This document shows positions 7,469 through 14,788 of a stretch of 25,651 nt of DNA, in pieces. Below the pieces are notes generated by a model. It ran no database searches. It was given only the letters and a program-made list of their open reading frames with translations, and was not told where the DNA came from. The first letter of the stretch is position 1; the number at the start of each line of letters is the position of its first letter. A program made the translations under genes and the position numbers. Source of the DNA: UBA1672 sp033851915 (lineage in GTDB: Bacteria > Pseudomonadota > Alphaproteobacteria > Micavibrionales > Micavibrionaceae); NCBI GenBank assembly GCA_033851915.1, contig JAWSVM010000010.1, forward strand, positions 1-25,651. Direction: 5' to 3'.

Positions 7469-9285
7469 CATTACGCACCTGTACCTATGCCCGATATTCA
7501 AGCGACCTGCAAAGCAATGCGTCTATTGAAGACCAAGTTAGACTTTGTAATGAATATGCCAAGAACCAAGGCTGGAAAATTGGTAACTGTTACTCAGACG
7601 CAGGAATTTCCGGCGCATCCCTTTTACGCCCCGGCATTCAAAGCCTCATGCAAGCCGCCATCAATGGTGAATTTGATGTACTGCTCTGTGAGGCGCTGGA
7701 TAGGTTGTCCCGCGATCAGGAAGACATTGCTGGCCTGTATAAACGTATGGAATTTGCGGGGGTGAAGATCATCACCCTATCCGAAGGTGAAATATCGACC
7801 CTTCATATAGGATTGAAAGGCACAATGAACGCGATGTTTCTCAAAGACTTGGCCGATAAAACACGGCGCGGCCTTCGCGGACGTGTTGAAAAGGGCAAAT
7901 CTGGCGGCGGCATTGCCTACGGCTATCAGGTCGTAAAGCAATTTGATGCCAATGGAGAGGCCATCAGAGGTGATCGTGAGATCGACCAAAACCAAGCCGA
8001 AATTGTCAGGCGTATATTTCGTGAATATTCACAAGAAAACAAATCCCCCAAGGCCATTGCCGCGCAATTGAACAAAGAAGCCATTCCTTGCCCTTCTGGA
8101 AATGCATGGGGGCAATCGACCATTAACGGCAACCGCAAACGTGGTACTGGAATTTTGAATAACGAACTATATCGCGGCAAGCTGATCTGGAACCGCAACC
8201 GCATGGTCAAAGACCCAAGTACAGGAAGGCGCGTCTCACGTCAAAATGCGGAATCTGAGTGGATACGAAAGGATTTGCCGGAGCTGCGCATTCTACCGGA
8301 AGAGCTATGGAACGCCGCCAAAGCAAGGCAAGCCATACTCGACAAGGCAAAACCTGCGCTCTGGCAGACCAACCGCCCGCAATACCTGCTCTCAGGCCTT
8401 ACCAAATGCGGTGTATGCGGTGGTGGTTATTCCAAGATCAACAGTTCCCACTATGGCTGCTCGGCCTCTAAGAACAAAGGAGAGGCCGTATGCGCCAACC
8501 GTAAAACCATCAAACGGGAGATATTGGAGGCCTATGTCCTCGATGCCCTCAAAACACGGCTCATGCAAACTGAACTGGTAGAGGTATTCTGCAAGGAATA
8601 CACCAAACACCTCAATATGCTGAATTCTCAAAAGAACGCGACCCAAAAGCGCCACCGCACCGAATTGGATACTTTAGAGAAAGAGCGCGTAAATCTCATT
8701 CAGGCGATTAAAGACGGCATACCTGCCGCAATGGTTAAGGATGATCTTGAACGCGTAACAACGCGCAAAGAAGAGGTCTCACTGCTATTAGAGGTCGAGC
8801 CAGCCAATAAGCCATTGCTCCATCCAGTGATGGCAACTCGGTTTCATCAATCTGTGAAAGATTTGGCAAGCGTCTTAAATCAAGATGGTGCGCGAAGTGA
8901 AGCTTCTGAACATTTACGCGGGTTGGTCGATAAAATCGTACTCACGCCAAAGGATGGCGAATTACAGGTTGATTTATATGGTGATCTGGCTGGAATTTTA
9001 AATATGTCTACAGGAGACAAAGATATGACTATCGTTGAACGACTCAAGTTATTACCCGCGAATGATAATAATCAAGCCTTCCAAGATAGAATTGGTAGCG
9101 GGGGCTGGTTGCCAACGCTATCTAAACTACTGATTAACGCATTTGATATAACCTCAAAGCTACCACCACTATCCATTACAACAAGCGCGTTACTATCAAA
9201 AAGTCCTACTGAGGGAGTTCACGCTTCAATGGGCGCGGATTATACCTGTACAGCCTCCCTACTTTCAAGGGATGGGTGGCAATAA
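7465..9285 (+). CDS. Large serine recombinase (resolvase/invertase superfamily)
   Basis: A 606-residue site-specific recombinase. The N-terminal catalytic domain (1-145) has the nucleophile context YARYSSDLQ (Ser12), SIEDQ, and the active-site arginines in DRLSRD (79-84) and DKTRRGLRGR. A recombinase DNA-binding domain (about 150-290) follows, then a zinc ribbon with Cys315, Cys318, Cys332 and Cys343, a charged coiled coil (about 385-445), and a C-terminal extension of about 100 residues without motifs. All catalytic residues look intact. It is coupled to its neighbours on both sides (ATGA upstream, TAATG into mobC), so it belongs to the mobilization operon and is not a passing insertion. Possible roles are resolution of multimers or a second excision/inversion step. 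Its sites are not identified. Confidence 0.9.
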   Translation: MTLRTCTYARYSSDLQSNASIEDQVRLCNEYAKNQGWKIGNCYSDAGISGASLLRPGIQSLMQAAINGEFDVLLCEALDRLSRDQEDIAGLYKRMEFAGVKIITLSEGEISTLHIGLKGTMNAMFLKDLADKTRRGLRGRVEKGKSGGGIAYGYQVVKQFDANGEAIRGDREIDQNQAEIVRRIFREYSQENKSPKAIAAQLNKEAIPCPSGNAWGQSTINGNRKRGTGILNNELYRGKLIWNRNRMVKDPSTGRRVSRQNAESEWIRKDLPELRILPEELWNAAKARQAILDKAKPALWQTNRPQYLLSGLTKCGVCGGGYSKINSSHYGCSASKNKGEAVCANRKTIKREILEAYVLDALKTRLMQTELVEVFCKEYTKHLNMLNSQKNATQKRHRTELDTLEKERVNLIQAIKDGIPAAMVKDDLERVTTRKEEVSLLLEVEPANKPLLHPVMATRFHQSVKDLASVLNQDGARSEASEHLRGLVDKIVLTPKDGELQVDLYGDLAGILNMSTGDKDMTIVERLKLLPANDNNQAFQDRIGSGGWLPTLSKLLINAFDITSKLPPLSITTSALLSKSPTEGVHASMGADYTCTASLLSRDGWQ

Positions 9286-9716
9286 TGGACAAATATATAG
9301 CCAAAACGAATAAAAAGCACCCTGCACCCTTCTCAATGCGCTTTACCAATGATGAACGCAAAGCACTTGAACTTGCCGCAGGCGACCGCCCACTCGCGGC
9401 TTACATACGCTGGCTCATTTTCAAAGAAGACATTCCGCTCAAACGTACACGCGGCAAAAAGCCCGTTAAAGACCAAGAAGAATTGGCCAAATTATTAGCC
9501 CTTTTTGGAAAGTCACGTATTTCCAGCAATATAAACCAGCTAGCAAAGGCCGCCAATTCAGGTTCTTTGCCTGTGAATGTTGATGTCCTAAAAGCCCTAA
9601 ATGAGGCCAGCCGTTCCGTACATTGGATAAGAAGCACCCTGATTAGAGCGCTTGGGATGCAACGCTCCAAAGAGGGTAAAACGGAGGATCAAGCCCATGA
9701 TCCTGAAAGCGAGTAA
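9285..9716 (+). CDS. mobC: MobC-like relaxosome accessory protein
   Basis: A 143-residue protein starting at the ATG in the TAATG overlap with the recombinase; an in-frame GTG at 9276 is a less likely start. The N-terminal part (PFSMRFTNDERKALELAAGD, PLAAYIRWLIF) is a ribbon-helix-helix DNA-binding fold. The C-terminal half carries the MobC signature region (LLALFGKSRISSNINQLAKA, then a helix with LNEASRSVHWIR). MobC proteins bind near oriT and help the relaxase to open and nick it. The gene overlaps the relaxase gene by 20 bases, the usual mobC-relaxase order. Confidence 0.85.
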   Translation: MDKYIAKTNKKHPAPFSMRFTNDERKALELAAGDRPLAAYIRWLIFKEDIPLKRTRGKKPVKDQEELAKLLALFGKSRISSNINQLAKAANSGSLPVNVDVLKALNEASRSVHWIRSTLIRALGMQRSKEGKTEDQAHDPESE

Positions 9717-10593
9717 ACGCGGCGGAGCACGCCAACTGGCACGTCATCTTTTAAATGGTGAGAAAAATGAACATGTCACCGTGCATGAGGTGTCCGGCTT
9801 TGCCTCCGACACTATTGGCGGTGCATTAGATGAAATCCATGCAATTAGCAAAGGGACTCGCTGCTCGCGCTTTATGTTCTCACTCTCCCTAAGCCCACCA
9901 GCAAATGAGAACGTGCCAACTCACGTATTTGAAGAGGCCTTAGAACGTATCGAGAAAAAACTGGGATTTAAAGGCCAGCCCCGTGTTGTGGTATTCCATG
10001 AAAAGAACGGGCGCAGACATGCACATTGTGTCTGGTCGCGTATCAATGCCGAAGAAATGAAAGCCATTGACCAGCCCTACTTTAAAAACAAGTTGAACGC
10101 GGTCGCAAAACAGCTCTATCTCGATCACGGCTGGAAACTTCCAGAAGGATTTATTGATAGAAGCAAAACGAACCCTCTCAACTATACGCGGGCGGAATGG
10201 GAACAGGCCGCCCGCACCAATCAAAACCCAAAAACCATAAAAGCCGCCCTGCAAGAATGCTGGGCAATGAGTGACAACAAAAGCTCTTTCACCAATGCTT
10301 TAAAAGAGCGCGGCTATTATCTGGCAAAAGGTGATCGGCGTGGTTATGTGGTGGTTGATATCCATGGTGAGGTCTATTCCCTCACCCGGCAAATTGGCGT
10401 TAAAAAGAAAGAGTTAGAAAACCGAATTGGTAAAGCCGAAAACTTACCCTCTGTAGATACCGTTAAAAATAAAATTTCAGGCAAGGTATCTACAATATTC
10501 ACCAAATTCTTAAATGAGCAAAACAAAGATTACCAAAAGCTTTTAAAGCCATTGCTGAAAACCAAACAAGTGATGACAAAGCAACACAGATAA
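9697..10593 (+). CDS. Relaxase (MobA/VirD2-like mobilization nuclease), C-terminally broken
   Basis: A 298-residue open frame with the relaxase nuclease domain. I chose ATG 9697 (MILKASKRGG), behind an ACGGAGG site, over the upstream TTG. The HUH-type histidine triad is FHEKNGRRHAHCVWSRI (His101, His108, His110). The N-terminal region (ARQLARHLLNGEKNEHVTVH) is typical of this alphaproteobacterial group. No tyrosine occurs before residue 128, so the usual Tyr nucleophile is absent from its normal place and a histidine may replace it. The frame stops at TAA 10591-10593, just after MTKQHR. The expected continuation (RWTKEDRKRVAKMRRGF, GLWDKLTG) lies one base out of phase. Nicking could survive; the lost tail is probably the partner-binding or export part. 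Confidence 0.85.
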   Translation: MILKASKRGGARQLARHLLNGEKNEHVTVHEVSGFASDTIGGALDEIHAISKGTRCSRFMFSLSLSPPANENVPTHVFEEALERIEKKLGFKGQPRVVVFHEKNGRRHAHCVWSRINAEEMKAIDQPYFKNKLNAVAKQLYLDHGWKLPEGFIDRSKTNPLNYTRAEWEQAARTNQNPKTIKAALQECWAMSDNKSSFTNALKERGYYLAKGDRRGYVVVDIHGEVYSLTRQIGVKKKELENRIGKAENLPSVDTVKNKISGKVSTIFTKFLNEQNKDYQKLLKPLLKTKQVMTKQHR

Positions 10594-10663
10594 AGACCGC
10601 TCTTCACAAAAAGCCTATCAAGAGGCACGCTGGACAAAAGAAGATAGAAAACGTGTTGCCAAA

Positions 10664-11014
10664 ATGCGCAGAGGCTTCAAGGGACTTTGGGATAAGTTGA
10701 CTGGCGTATATTGGAAACAACGCAAAATAAATGAACAAGAAACTAGCCGCTCCCACAAACGGGATCAAGACGAACGTGACAAGCTCATTCAAGCCCAGCT
10801 CACCCAACGCCAAAGCCTGCAAGAGCAATTAATTCAGCTACAAAAACAGAATGTATCCAATCGTGAAAACCTTATTAAGGGCTTATCACACATGACACAA
10901 GGCAGAAGCCTAGACAAAACCAAACATTCGGAAATACATCCAGAAGCACAAAAACATGAAAAGAATAAACAACGCCACAAAAACCCTGAACCGGGAATTG
11001 AGCCAGAACTTTAA
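10664..11014 (+). CDS. Displaced C-terminal part of the relaxase (+1 frame)
   Basis: This frame is open from 10577, well before its first ATG at 10664, and reads DKDRSSQKAYQEARWTKEDR from about 10589, continuing into the ATG region. I recall the order RGF.GLWD.LTG then a Q/E/K-rich coiled coil (KLIQAQLTQRQSLQEQLIQL) as the C-terminus of relaxases of this type, so it is most likely the tail of the preceding gene. Skipping the single T at 10591 (AGA-T-AAA) fuses both into about 438 residues. No good ribosome site precedes 10664. The alternatives are a separate small coiled-coil gene, programmed +1 frameshifting at the stop, or a sequencing error. Confidence 0.6.
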   Translation: MRRGFKGLWDKLTGVYWKQRKINEQETSRSHKRDQDERDKLIQAQLTQRQSLQEQLIQLQKQNVSNRENLIKGLSHMTQGRSLDKTKHSEIHPEAQKHEKNKQRHKNPEPGIEPEL

Positions 11015-11042
11015 TGGGTGACACTACAGAAAGGACGACACC

Positions 11043-11366
11043 ATGACTCACCATAAATGCAAACACTGCGGTAATACTTACCATTGGAGCCACGCTTTTG
11101 CGAAGTTTGGCTATGATGATGGCGATGGTAAAATAGAAACGTCTCGCGTTGCCCAGATACTTGAAAATGCAGGTTACACCGTACATTTTTCACGGTGGAG
11201 TCCGCACAACACGCTTATCTATTCAATTCAAAAAGAAGGCATAGAATTTATGCCTCTAAATTCCCTACAATTTCGGATCGGCTATGACGATCCGAACAAA
11301 TATTTACCTGAAAACATTCAGGAAATACTAAACGGCAAAAATCCGCCTTTGGTAATCTTTCATTAA
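11043..11366 (+). CDS. Conserved hypothetical protein with CxxC start
   Basis: A 107-residue protein beginning MTHHKCKHCGNTYHWSHAF, where CKHC and the following histidines could bind zinc. The middle (KFGYDDGDG, VAQILENAGYTV, SRWSPHNTLIYSI) and the end (YDDPNKYLP) look well conserved and resemble small proteins I associate with alphaproteobacterial mobile elements, without a known function. GAAAGGACG precedes the ATG. It follows the relaxase tail by 28 bases and may be the last gene of the operon. Confidence 0.6.
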   Translation: MTHHKCKHCGNTYHWSHAFAKFGYDDGDGKIETSRVAQILENAGYTVHFSRWSPHNTLIYSIQKEGIEFMPLNSLQFRIGYDDPNKYLPENIQEILNGKNPPLVIFH

Positions 11367-11481
11367 TCAACGCTTCCAATCTATTTATCTGCTACCTTAG
11401 TTTTTAGTTTGTGATATAGAGATGTGGTGTAGGGTTTTATGACGCATCGACATTTATTTAGCTGTTAGAGGTTAGTGAAAT

Positions 11482-12030
11482 ATGGATAAAATGGAAGAAA
11501 ACTTAATAACCTACTTGCAACAAATGAATATTGCTAAAGCTATATTGTCTCAGCTTAAAAGCACTGATATTGAAAGCATGGATTTTCAATTAGCTCTATG
11601 TGAGTGTTTAGATATTGACAGCATGAATCCAGTGGAGCTGATTGAAAGGAACTTGACGCATCAGAAAATGTTAAGTCTATTAAAGGATTATGATTTTTCC
11701 AAAAACCTACCTGATGTCCTCACGATAATAACAGTAGATGAATCCCTGCTACCAGATGGCATTCCGAAACTATTAACAGAGCAAACGGTTAAAGTAAAAG
11801 GCGAAGTGTGGGTGATTCATAAATCTGATGTAGACCCTTTTCCATCCTCTCCTCATGCTCATAATTATGACAGTGGAATTTCTCTTCATTTAGGAACTGG
11901 AGAGTTTTTCAATAAAAAACAATCAAAAGGATTCTTAAACTGTAAAAAATTAAATAGGTTGCGGGGTGAGATTAAGGGGCACTCTTTACCCAGCTTAAGT
12001 GAACGCTGCAAGAAACCTCTAACAAATTAA
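11482..12030 (+). CDS. Hypothetical protein with PFPSSPHAHN motif
   Basis: A 182-residue protein. The N-terminal 90 residues are helical and acidic (two LDIDS/STDIES-type stretches, ALCECLDIDS). The C-terminal part contains a striking block, WVIHKSDVDPFPSSPHAHNY, followed by DSGISLHLGTGEFF and a basic tail. The His/Asp/Pro-rich block looks like a conserved active or nucleic-acid-contacting site, but I cannot name the family. GAGG precedes the ATG at a good distance. Base composition is AT-rich compared with the mob genes, so it may be separate cargo. Confidence 0.55.
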   Translation: MDKMEENLITYLQQMNIAKAILSQLKSTDIESMDFQLALCECLDIDSMNPVELIERNLTHQKMLSLLKDYDFSKNLPDVLTIITVDESLLPDGIPKLLTEQTVKVKGEVWVIHKSDVDPFPSSPHAHNYDSGISLHLGTGEFFNKKQSKGFLNCKKLNRLRGEIKGHSLPSLSERCKKPLTN

Positions 12031-12055
12031 TCAACAGTAAAGAAGGAACATAATC

Positions 12056-12325
12056 ATGTCTGCAAATAACTTACCTTGCAAGTACGTATTAGAAATCTAC
12101 GAGCCAGAAGATGACACACTTGTCGTAGCGGCTTATGAAAGTGACACTCCATTCATACCGCTTGCGAAAGGTGAATATATAAATTCATCAACATTCACTA
12201 TGTCAGCCAATCAAGGAATATTAGAAGTTGTAAGTGTTGAGCATATGTTCTGGGAAATAGCAGGGGCACATCAAACCCAAAAAGTTTGCATTCGCACTAA
12301 GAAAGCTGAAAACCCATTTGAATGA
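12056..12325 (+). CDS. Small hypothetical protein
   Basis: An 89-residue protein with a good AAGAAGGAA site before the ATG, 25 bases after the preceding gene. It is predicted mostly beta, with alternating strands (KYVLEIYEPEDDTLVVAAYE, ILEVVSVEHMFWEIAG, QKVCIRTKK). No family is recognised. It probably forms a two-gene unit with the 182-residue gene upstream and ends at a large hairpin. Confidence 0.5.
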   Translation: MSANNLPCKYVLEIYEPEDDTLVVAAYESDTPFIPLAKGEYINSSTFTMSANQGILEVVSVEHMFWEIAGAHQTQKVCIRTKKAENPFE

Positions 12326-12377
12326 AGTAAGTACAATTAAACATCGTTATTAAAAGTTGTTGAATCTGCGTCTTTCC

Positions 12378-12421
12378 GCTGCCGGGACGCCAAAATGCTA
12401 CGCATTTTCACGTCCCGTAGC
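12378..12421. terminator. Large hairpin between convergent genes
   Basis: CGGGACG-(CC)-AAAATG, a CTACG loop, then CATTTT-(CA)-CGTCCCG form a strong stem (12383-12417), extended by GCT/AGC at 12378-12380 and 12419-12421. It lies between the rightward gene ending at 12325 and ardA ending at 12439, so a bidirectional terminator is the simplest reading. There is no clean T-run, so another structural role is possible. Confidence 0.55.
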
Positions 12422-12438
12422 AAGGCGGCAATAATTAT

Positions 12439-12954
12439 CTAGCGCCCCCAAAATACATGCACTTCATCATGGGCGGTTTCGATTGTGAACACGTCCCCGC
12501 TCATTTCCATGTCACGCCCCATTTTTTCGTAATCAATGTAGAATTCTAAATGCTTTGGCACTTCGCTAGTTTGCTCTGTTAGCTCCTGCGCATAATCTGC
12601 AAGTGATGTGTAAGACCCTGAATAACTTTCCTCTGCGGCCTTGGTTGCATCGTCTAATGATCCACCAAAATGACTTAATAACTCCCCGCCTATCTCTGAA
12701 TGCTCCTCAAGAAAACAGGCAATTTCATACACTGACTCTATGCCTTCATACTCTCCCAATCCATAACCGCCAAATCCCTCATAATCGTGAATTGCGTATT
12801 CTTCCGCGTCCTGCTCTGGGCTGTCCTTTAGCATGTCATTAATCTGATCCTGTATATCGTCCAGCTCTTGCGTTGCGTCAATCCAAACCCCGTGTAATCT
12901 ACCGCCGTTATACGCTGCCAAACATGCCACATAAATTCTGATTTCATTGCTCAT
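12439..12954 (-). CDS. ardA: Antirestriction protein ArdA
   Basis: The start chosen is ATG 12954 (MSNEIRIYVACLAAYNGGRL), giving 171 residues, the usual ArdA size. The open frame continues upstream to 13212, but that part is not protein-like. ArdA mimics bent B-DNA and blocks type I restriction-modification enzymes. Family features include RIYVACLAAYN, LHGVWIDA, EYAIHDYEGFGGYGLGEYE, the antirestriction-type segment LLSHFGGSLDDATKA, and an overall strongly acidic composition. GAGAGAGA lies about 7 bases before the start. ArdA genes act early after conjugative entry. The leader carries competing hairpins (12976-13010), and the upstream region is full of dyads. Confidence 0.92.
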   Translation of the reverse strand: MSNEIRIYVACLAAYNGGRLHGVWIDATQELDDIQDQINDMLKDSPEQDAEEYAIHDYEGFGGYGLGEYEGIESVYEIACFLEEHSEIGGELLSHFGGSLDDATKAAEESYSGSYTSLADYAQELTEQTSEVPKHLEFYIDYEKMGRDMEMSGDVFTIETAHDEVHVFWGR

Positions 12955-12975
12955 TGTCTTATCTCTCTCTTCGTT

Positions 12976-13010
12976 AAAAAACACACCCCTTTTGGGGTTG
13001 AAAAACCCCA
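12976..13010 (-). promoter_or_regulatory. Attenuator-like leader of ardA
   Basis: Read on the ardA strand, two hairpins share one CCCC arm. The first is TGGGGTT-TTTC-AACCCCA (plus strand 12993-13010). The second is CCCC-AAAA-GGGG (12986-12997), followed by TGTG and six T residues (12981-12976). Only one can form at a time. The second resembles a weak intrinsic terminator about 20 bases before the ardA start. This is a plausible antitermination or attenuation switch. Confidence 0.4.
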
Positions 13011-13220
13011 GACAAAGAGCGAGAGAAACGAGCGTCAAATCGTGCGTTTTGTTGGAATCCAGACAGGGGGAACCTCCCACTCTGCACAAAGCGAAGCGGC
13101 GGAAGATTGGGGGATATCTTGATGGAGGCAAAACGGATGATATTGTGAAGTCTTCCCAAAAGGGGAATCTCAAAGAAATAAAGCGAACGGATACGTTCAT
13201 GCAATAGTTCAAAGAGCGTT

Positions 13221-13480
13221 GCGGGAATCCCGCTTGAATGGGGTGTCGGAAAACGCTGGAGCGTTTGCAGCAGGGGAAAAGCCTTTCCCCACAAACTCAA
13301 AACTATCTCTTAAAAGTTATGCTTACCAAGCTGACTGTTATTTGCACCATTTCAAATCAATACATACCAGTATCAATTCCCCCTTAAGAATGAGAGGCGC
13401 GATATTTGCGTCCTTACCTAAACCTTACCCAAACACAAGAGGCCATTAAAACTGCAAGCGTAGCTAAGAAGCCTACGCTT
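13221..13480. other. Hairpin-dense non-coding region upstream of ardA
   Basis: The gap 12955-13582 holds no convincing gene. It contains a run of perfect dyads: GCGGG-AAT-CCCGC (13221-13233), AAACGCT-GG-AGCGTTT (13251-13266), GGGGAAA-AGCC-TTTCCCC (13273-13290) with flanking GTTTG/CAAAC (13263-13267, 13292-13296), and AAGCGTAG...CTACGCTT (13456-13480). GGCCTT-AGAT-AAGGTC follows near 13530. Such clusters occur at single-strand promoters or priming sites in the leading region of transferred DNA, and at oriT. Which applies here is inference. Confidence 0.45.
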
Positions 13481-13582
13481 CTCCATATATTACGACCACA
13501 GGTGCAGTTCATAGCCTCTCGCATTTAAGCGGCCTTAGATAAGGTCGCGAATGTCGCGGCCTCCCAATAACAGGAGGTCATT

Positions 13583-13759
13583 ATGAAACTGGTAACAAGA
13601 TTTGAAATAGCAGCAAAATGCGAAACAGAGCTAGGTGCAATATTAAGAGAGGCGTTTGATGAACTTGCGAGAAGCAAGCCAAATACTCACCAGCGCAGAA
13701 ACGCTCTGGCATCTATCGAAAACATTCAACGCGAGATTGGCTCAAGGGTTTTATTCTAA
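13583..13759 (+). CDS. Small conserved-looking protein (58 aa)
   Basis: An ATG at 13583 follows an excellent CAGGAGG site by seven bases and opens a 58-codon frame (MKLVTRFEIAAKCETELGAI, then RRNALASIENIQREIGSRVLF to the stop). It looks helical and well formed. The last nine bases overlap the end of the PNP-effector gene on the other strand. No function is recognised. It resembles small genes that accompany ardA in mobile elements. The strong ribosome site is the main support. Confidence 0.6.
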   Translation: MKLVTRFEIAAKCETELGAILREAFDELARSKPNTHQRRNALASIENIQREIGSRVLF

Positions 13760-14788
13760 TAAGCATTTTAAATCTTTATTCTGTGTAAAGTCTTCTGTCA
13801 TTGTTTGAACAAGACTGCTTAGCGTAATTTCAGCACCACCGCCTCCTTGCTCAATCAACTTTACGGCTTCAAACCATTGCCCTTTTCCTTGGATATTCAG
13901 CGTCACTAGAGAAAGGTCTCCTCCAGCTCGCTCCCATATTTTTCTATCTTCAATACCTCTGGGATAAAGTTTACATACGACCTCAAACAAATACTCTATA
14001 TTTGACGCTTCCTTCTTAACATTAAAAAAATCAAGTTCTGATATTAACCCAAATAAAAATGCGGCAACATTCTTTGAAGCATAAGGCTGTGAACCTTGCC
14101 CATCCATTTCCCCTTTATCATCTACTAAGTCAGAAATTCCTCTTAGCAATAAACTTTTCACTAAAGGGCGTGTCATACAAACGGTCAGAAAACCTAACCC
14201 CTCCATTTCAATCGCAAGTGCATGGCTTGCATTTACCTTGATATGCTTATGTAGTTCAGATTTGTAGGAAGCATCGACTTTCTCTCCCGAAGCAATTGTA
14301 CCTGATAGAACTGTTATTTTTGGCGCAAATTGAGTTTCCACCAATGAAGTTGAGATAGTTTCCCATGAGCCACTAATTGAAAATGAGTTTGCTAAACGCT
14401 CAAGATCATAGGACGATGCCCCGAATTGTGGACGCGGCTTAAATATACCTTCCTCTGCTTTTCCTCTTTCATAACCAATAACATCGGAACCTATGACAAT
14501 ATCCCCAACTTTCACATCTTTTAAGCCACCTGCAACACCAACATAAAAGGCATGAGTTGGTTTGTAATGTTGAAGGGCTCTTTCAGTTTCTAATGCTGCA
14601 TTGATGTTCGTCTGATCTGTTCTCCCTACAACTACATCGACATTACCCAAGGGACTTGCAAAAAATCCACGATGATAATCTGTGCCAACTTCAGGATGTT
14701 TTTCCAATCTAACATTAGTCAAGTATGCAATTACAGCATCCCTTTCCACTGAAAGTGCGGTCAGCACAAGAATACAATTATTTTTCAT
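13751..14788 (-). CDS. PNP-fold nucleosidase effector with C-terminal EAD1-like domain
   Basis: A 345-residue, two-domain protein. Residues 1-255 are a purine-nucleoside-phosphorylase/MTAN-type domain: VLTALSVERDAV at the start, GVAGGLKDVKVGDIVIG (84-100), the nucleoside-binding EMEG (194-197), and catalytic RGISD (Asp220). This is the form found as an effector in several prokaryotic immune systems; related PNP effectors (Detocs) cleave ATP at the N-glycosidic bond. Residues about 262-345 (LYPRG, IWERAGG, W305, LVQTMTEDF) match the tail of the neighbouring 840-residue protein. By the effector-associated-domain principle this is the docking module. It is last in the operon and overlaps the gene before it by 11 bases. 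The substrate (ATP, NAD or another nucleotide) cannot be read. Confidence 0.82.
   Translation of the reverse strand: MKNNCILVLTALSVERDAVIAYLTNVRLEKHPEVGTDYHRGFFASPLGNVDVVVGRTDQTNINAALETERALQHYKPTHAFYVGVAGGLKDVKVGDIVIGSDVIGYERGKAEEGIFKPRPQFGASSYDLERLANSFSISGSWETISTSLVETQFAPKITVLSGTIASGEKVDASYKSELHKHIKVNASHALAIEMEGLGFLTVCMTRPLVKSLLLRGISDLVDDKGEMDGQGSQPYASKNVAAFLFGLISELDFFNVKKEASNIEYLFEVVCKLYPRGIEDRKIWERAGGDLSLVTLNIQGKGQWFEAVKLIEQGGGGAEITLSSLVQTMTEDFTQNKDLKCLLE

Noticed and set aside
8246..8655. Several 70-111-codon frames inside the serine recombinase
   Set aside because: Shadows of the zinc-ribbon region of the recombinase.
7003..9285. Serine recombinase as a separate nested insertion
   Set aside because: Its codon overlaps on both sides and lack of flanking repeats indicate that it is native to the mobilization operon.
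9652..9696. TTG start adding 15 residues to the relaxase
   Set aside because: ATG 9697 has a GGAGG-type site and gives the standard N-terminus MILKASKRGG.
2992..11014. Complete self-transmissible conjugation system
   Set aside because: No VirB4, VirB6, VirB8-VirB11 or pilin-like genes occur anywhere in the window.
12955..13212. Upstream in-frame extension of ardA (257-residue frame)
   Set aside because: The added 86 residues are not ArdA-like and cover structured non-coding DNA; the internal ATG at 12954 has a ribosome site and gives the normal ArdA length.
13219..13449. 76-codon plus-strand frame
   Set aside because: Runs through a series of perfect hairpins and has no domain features.
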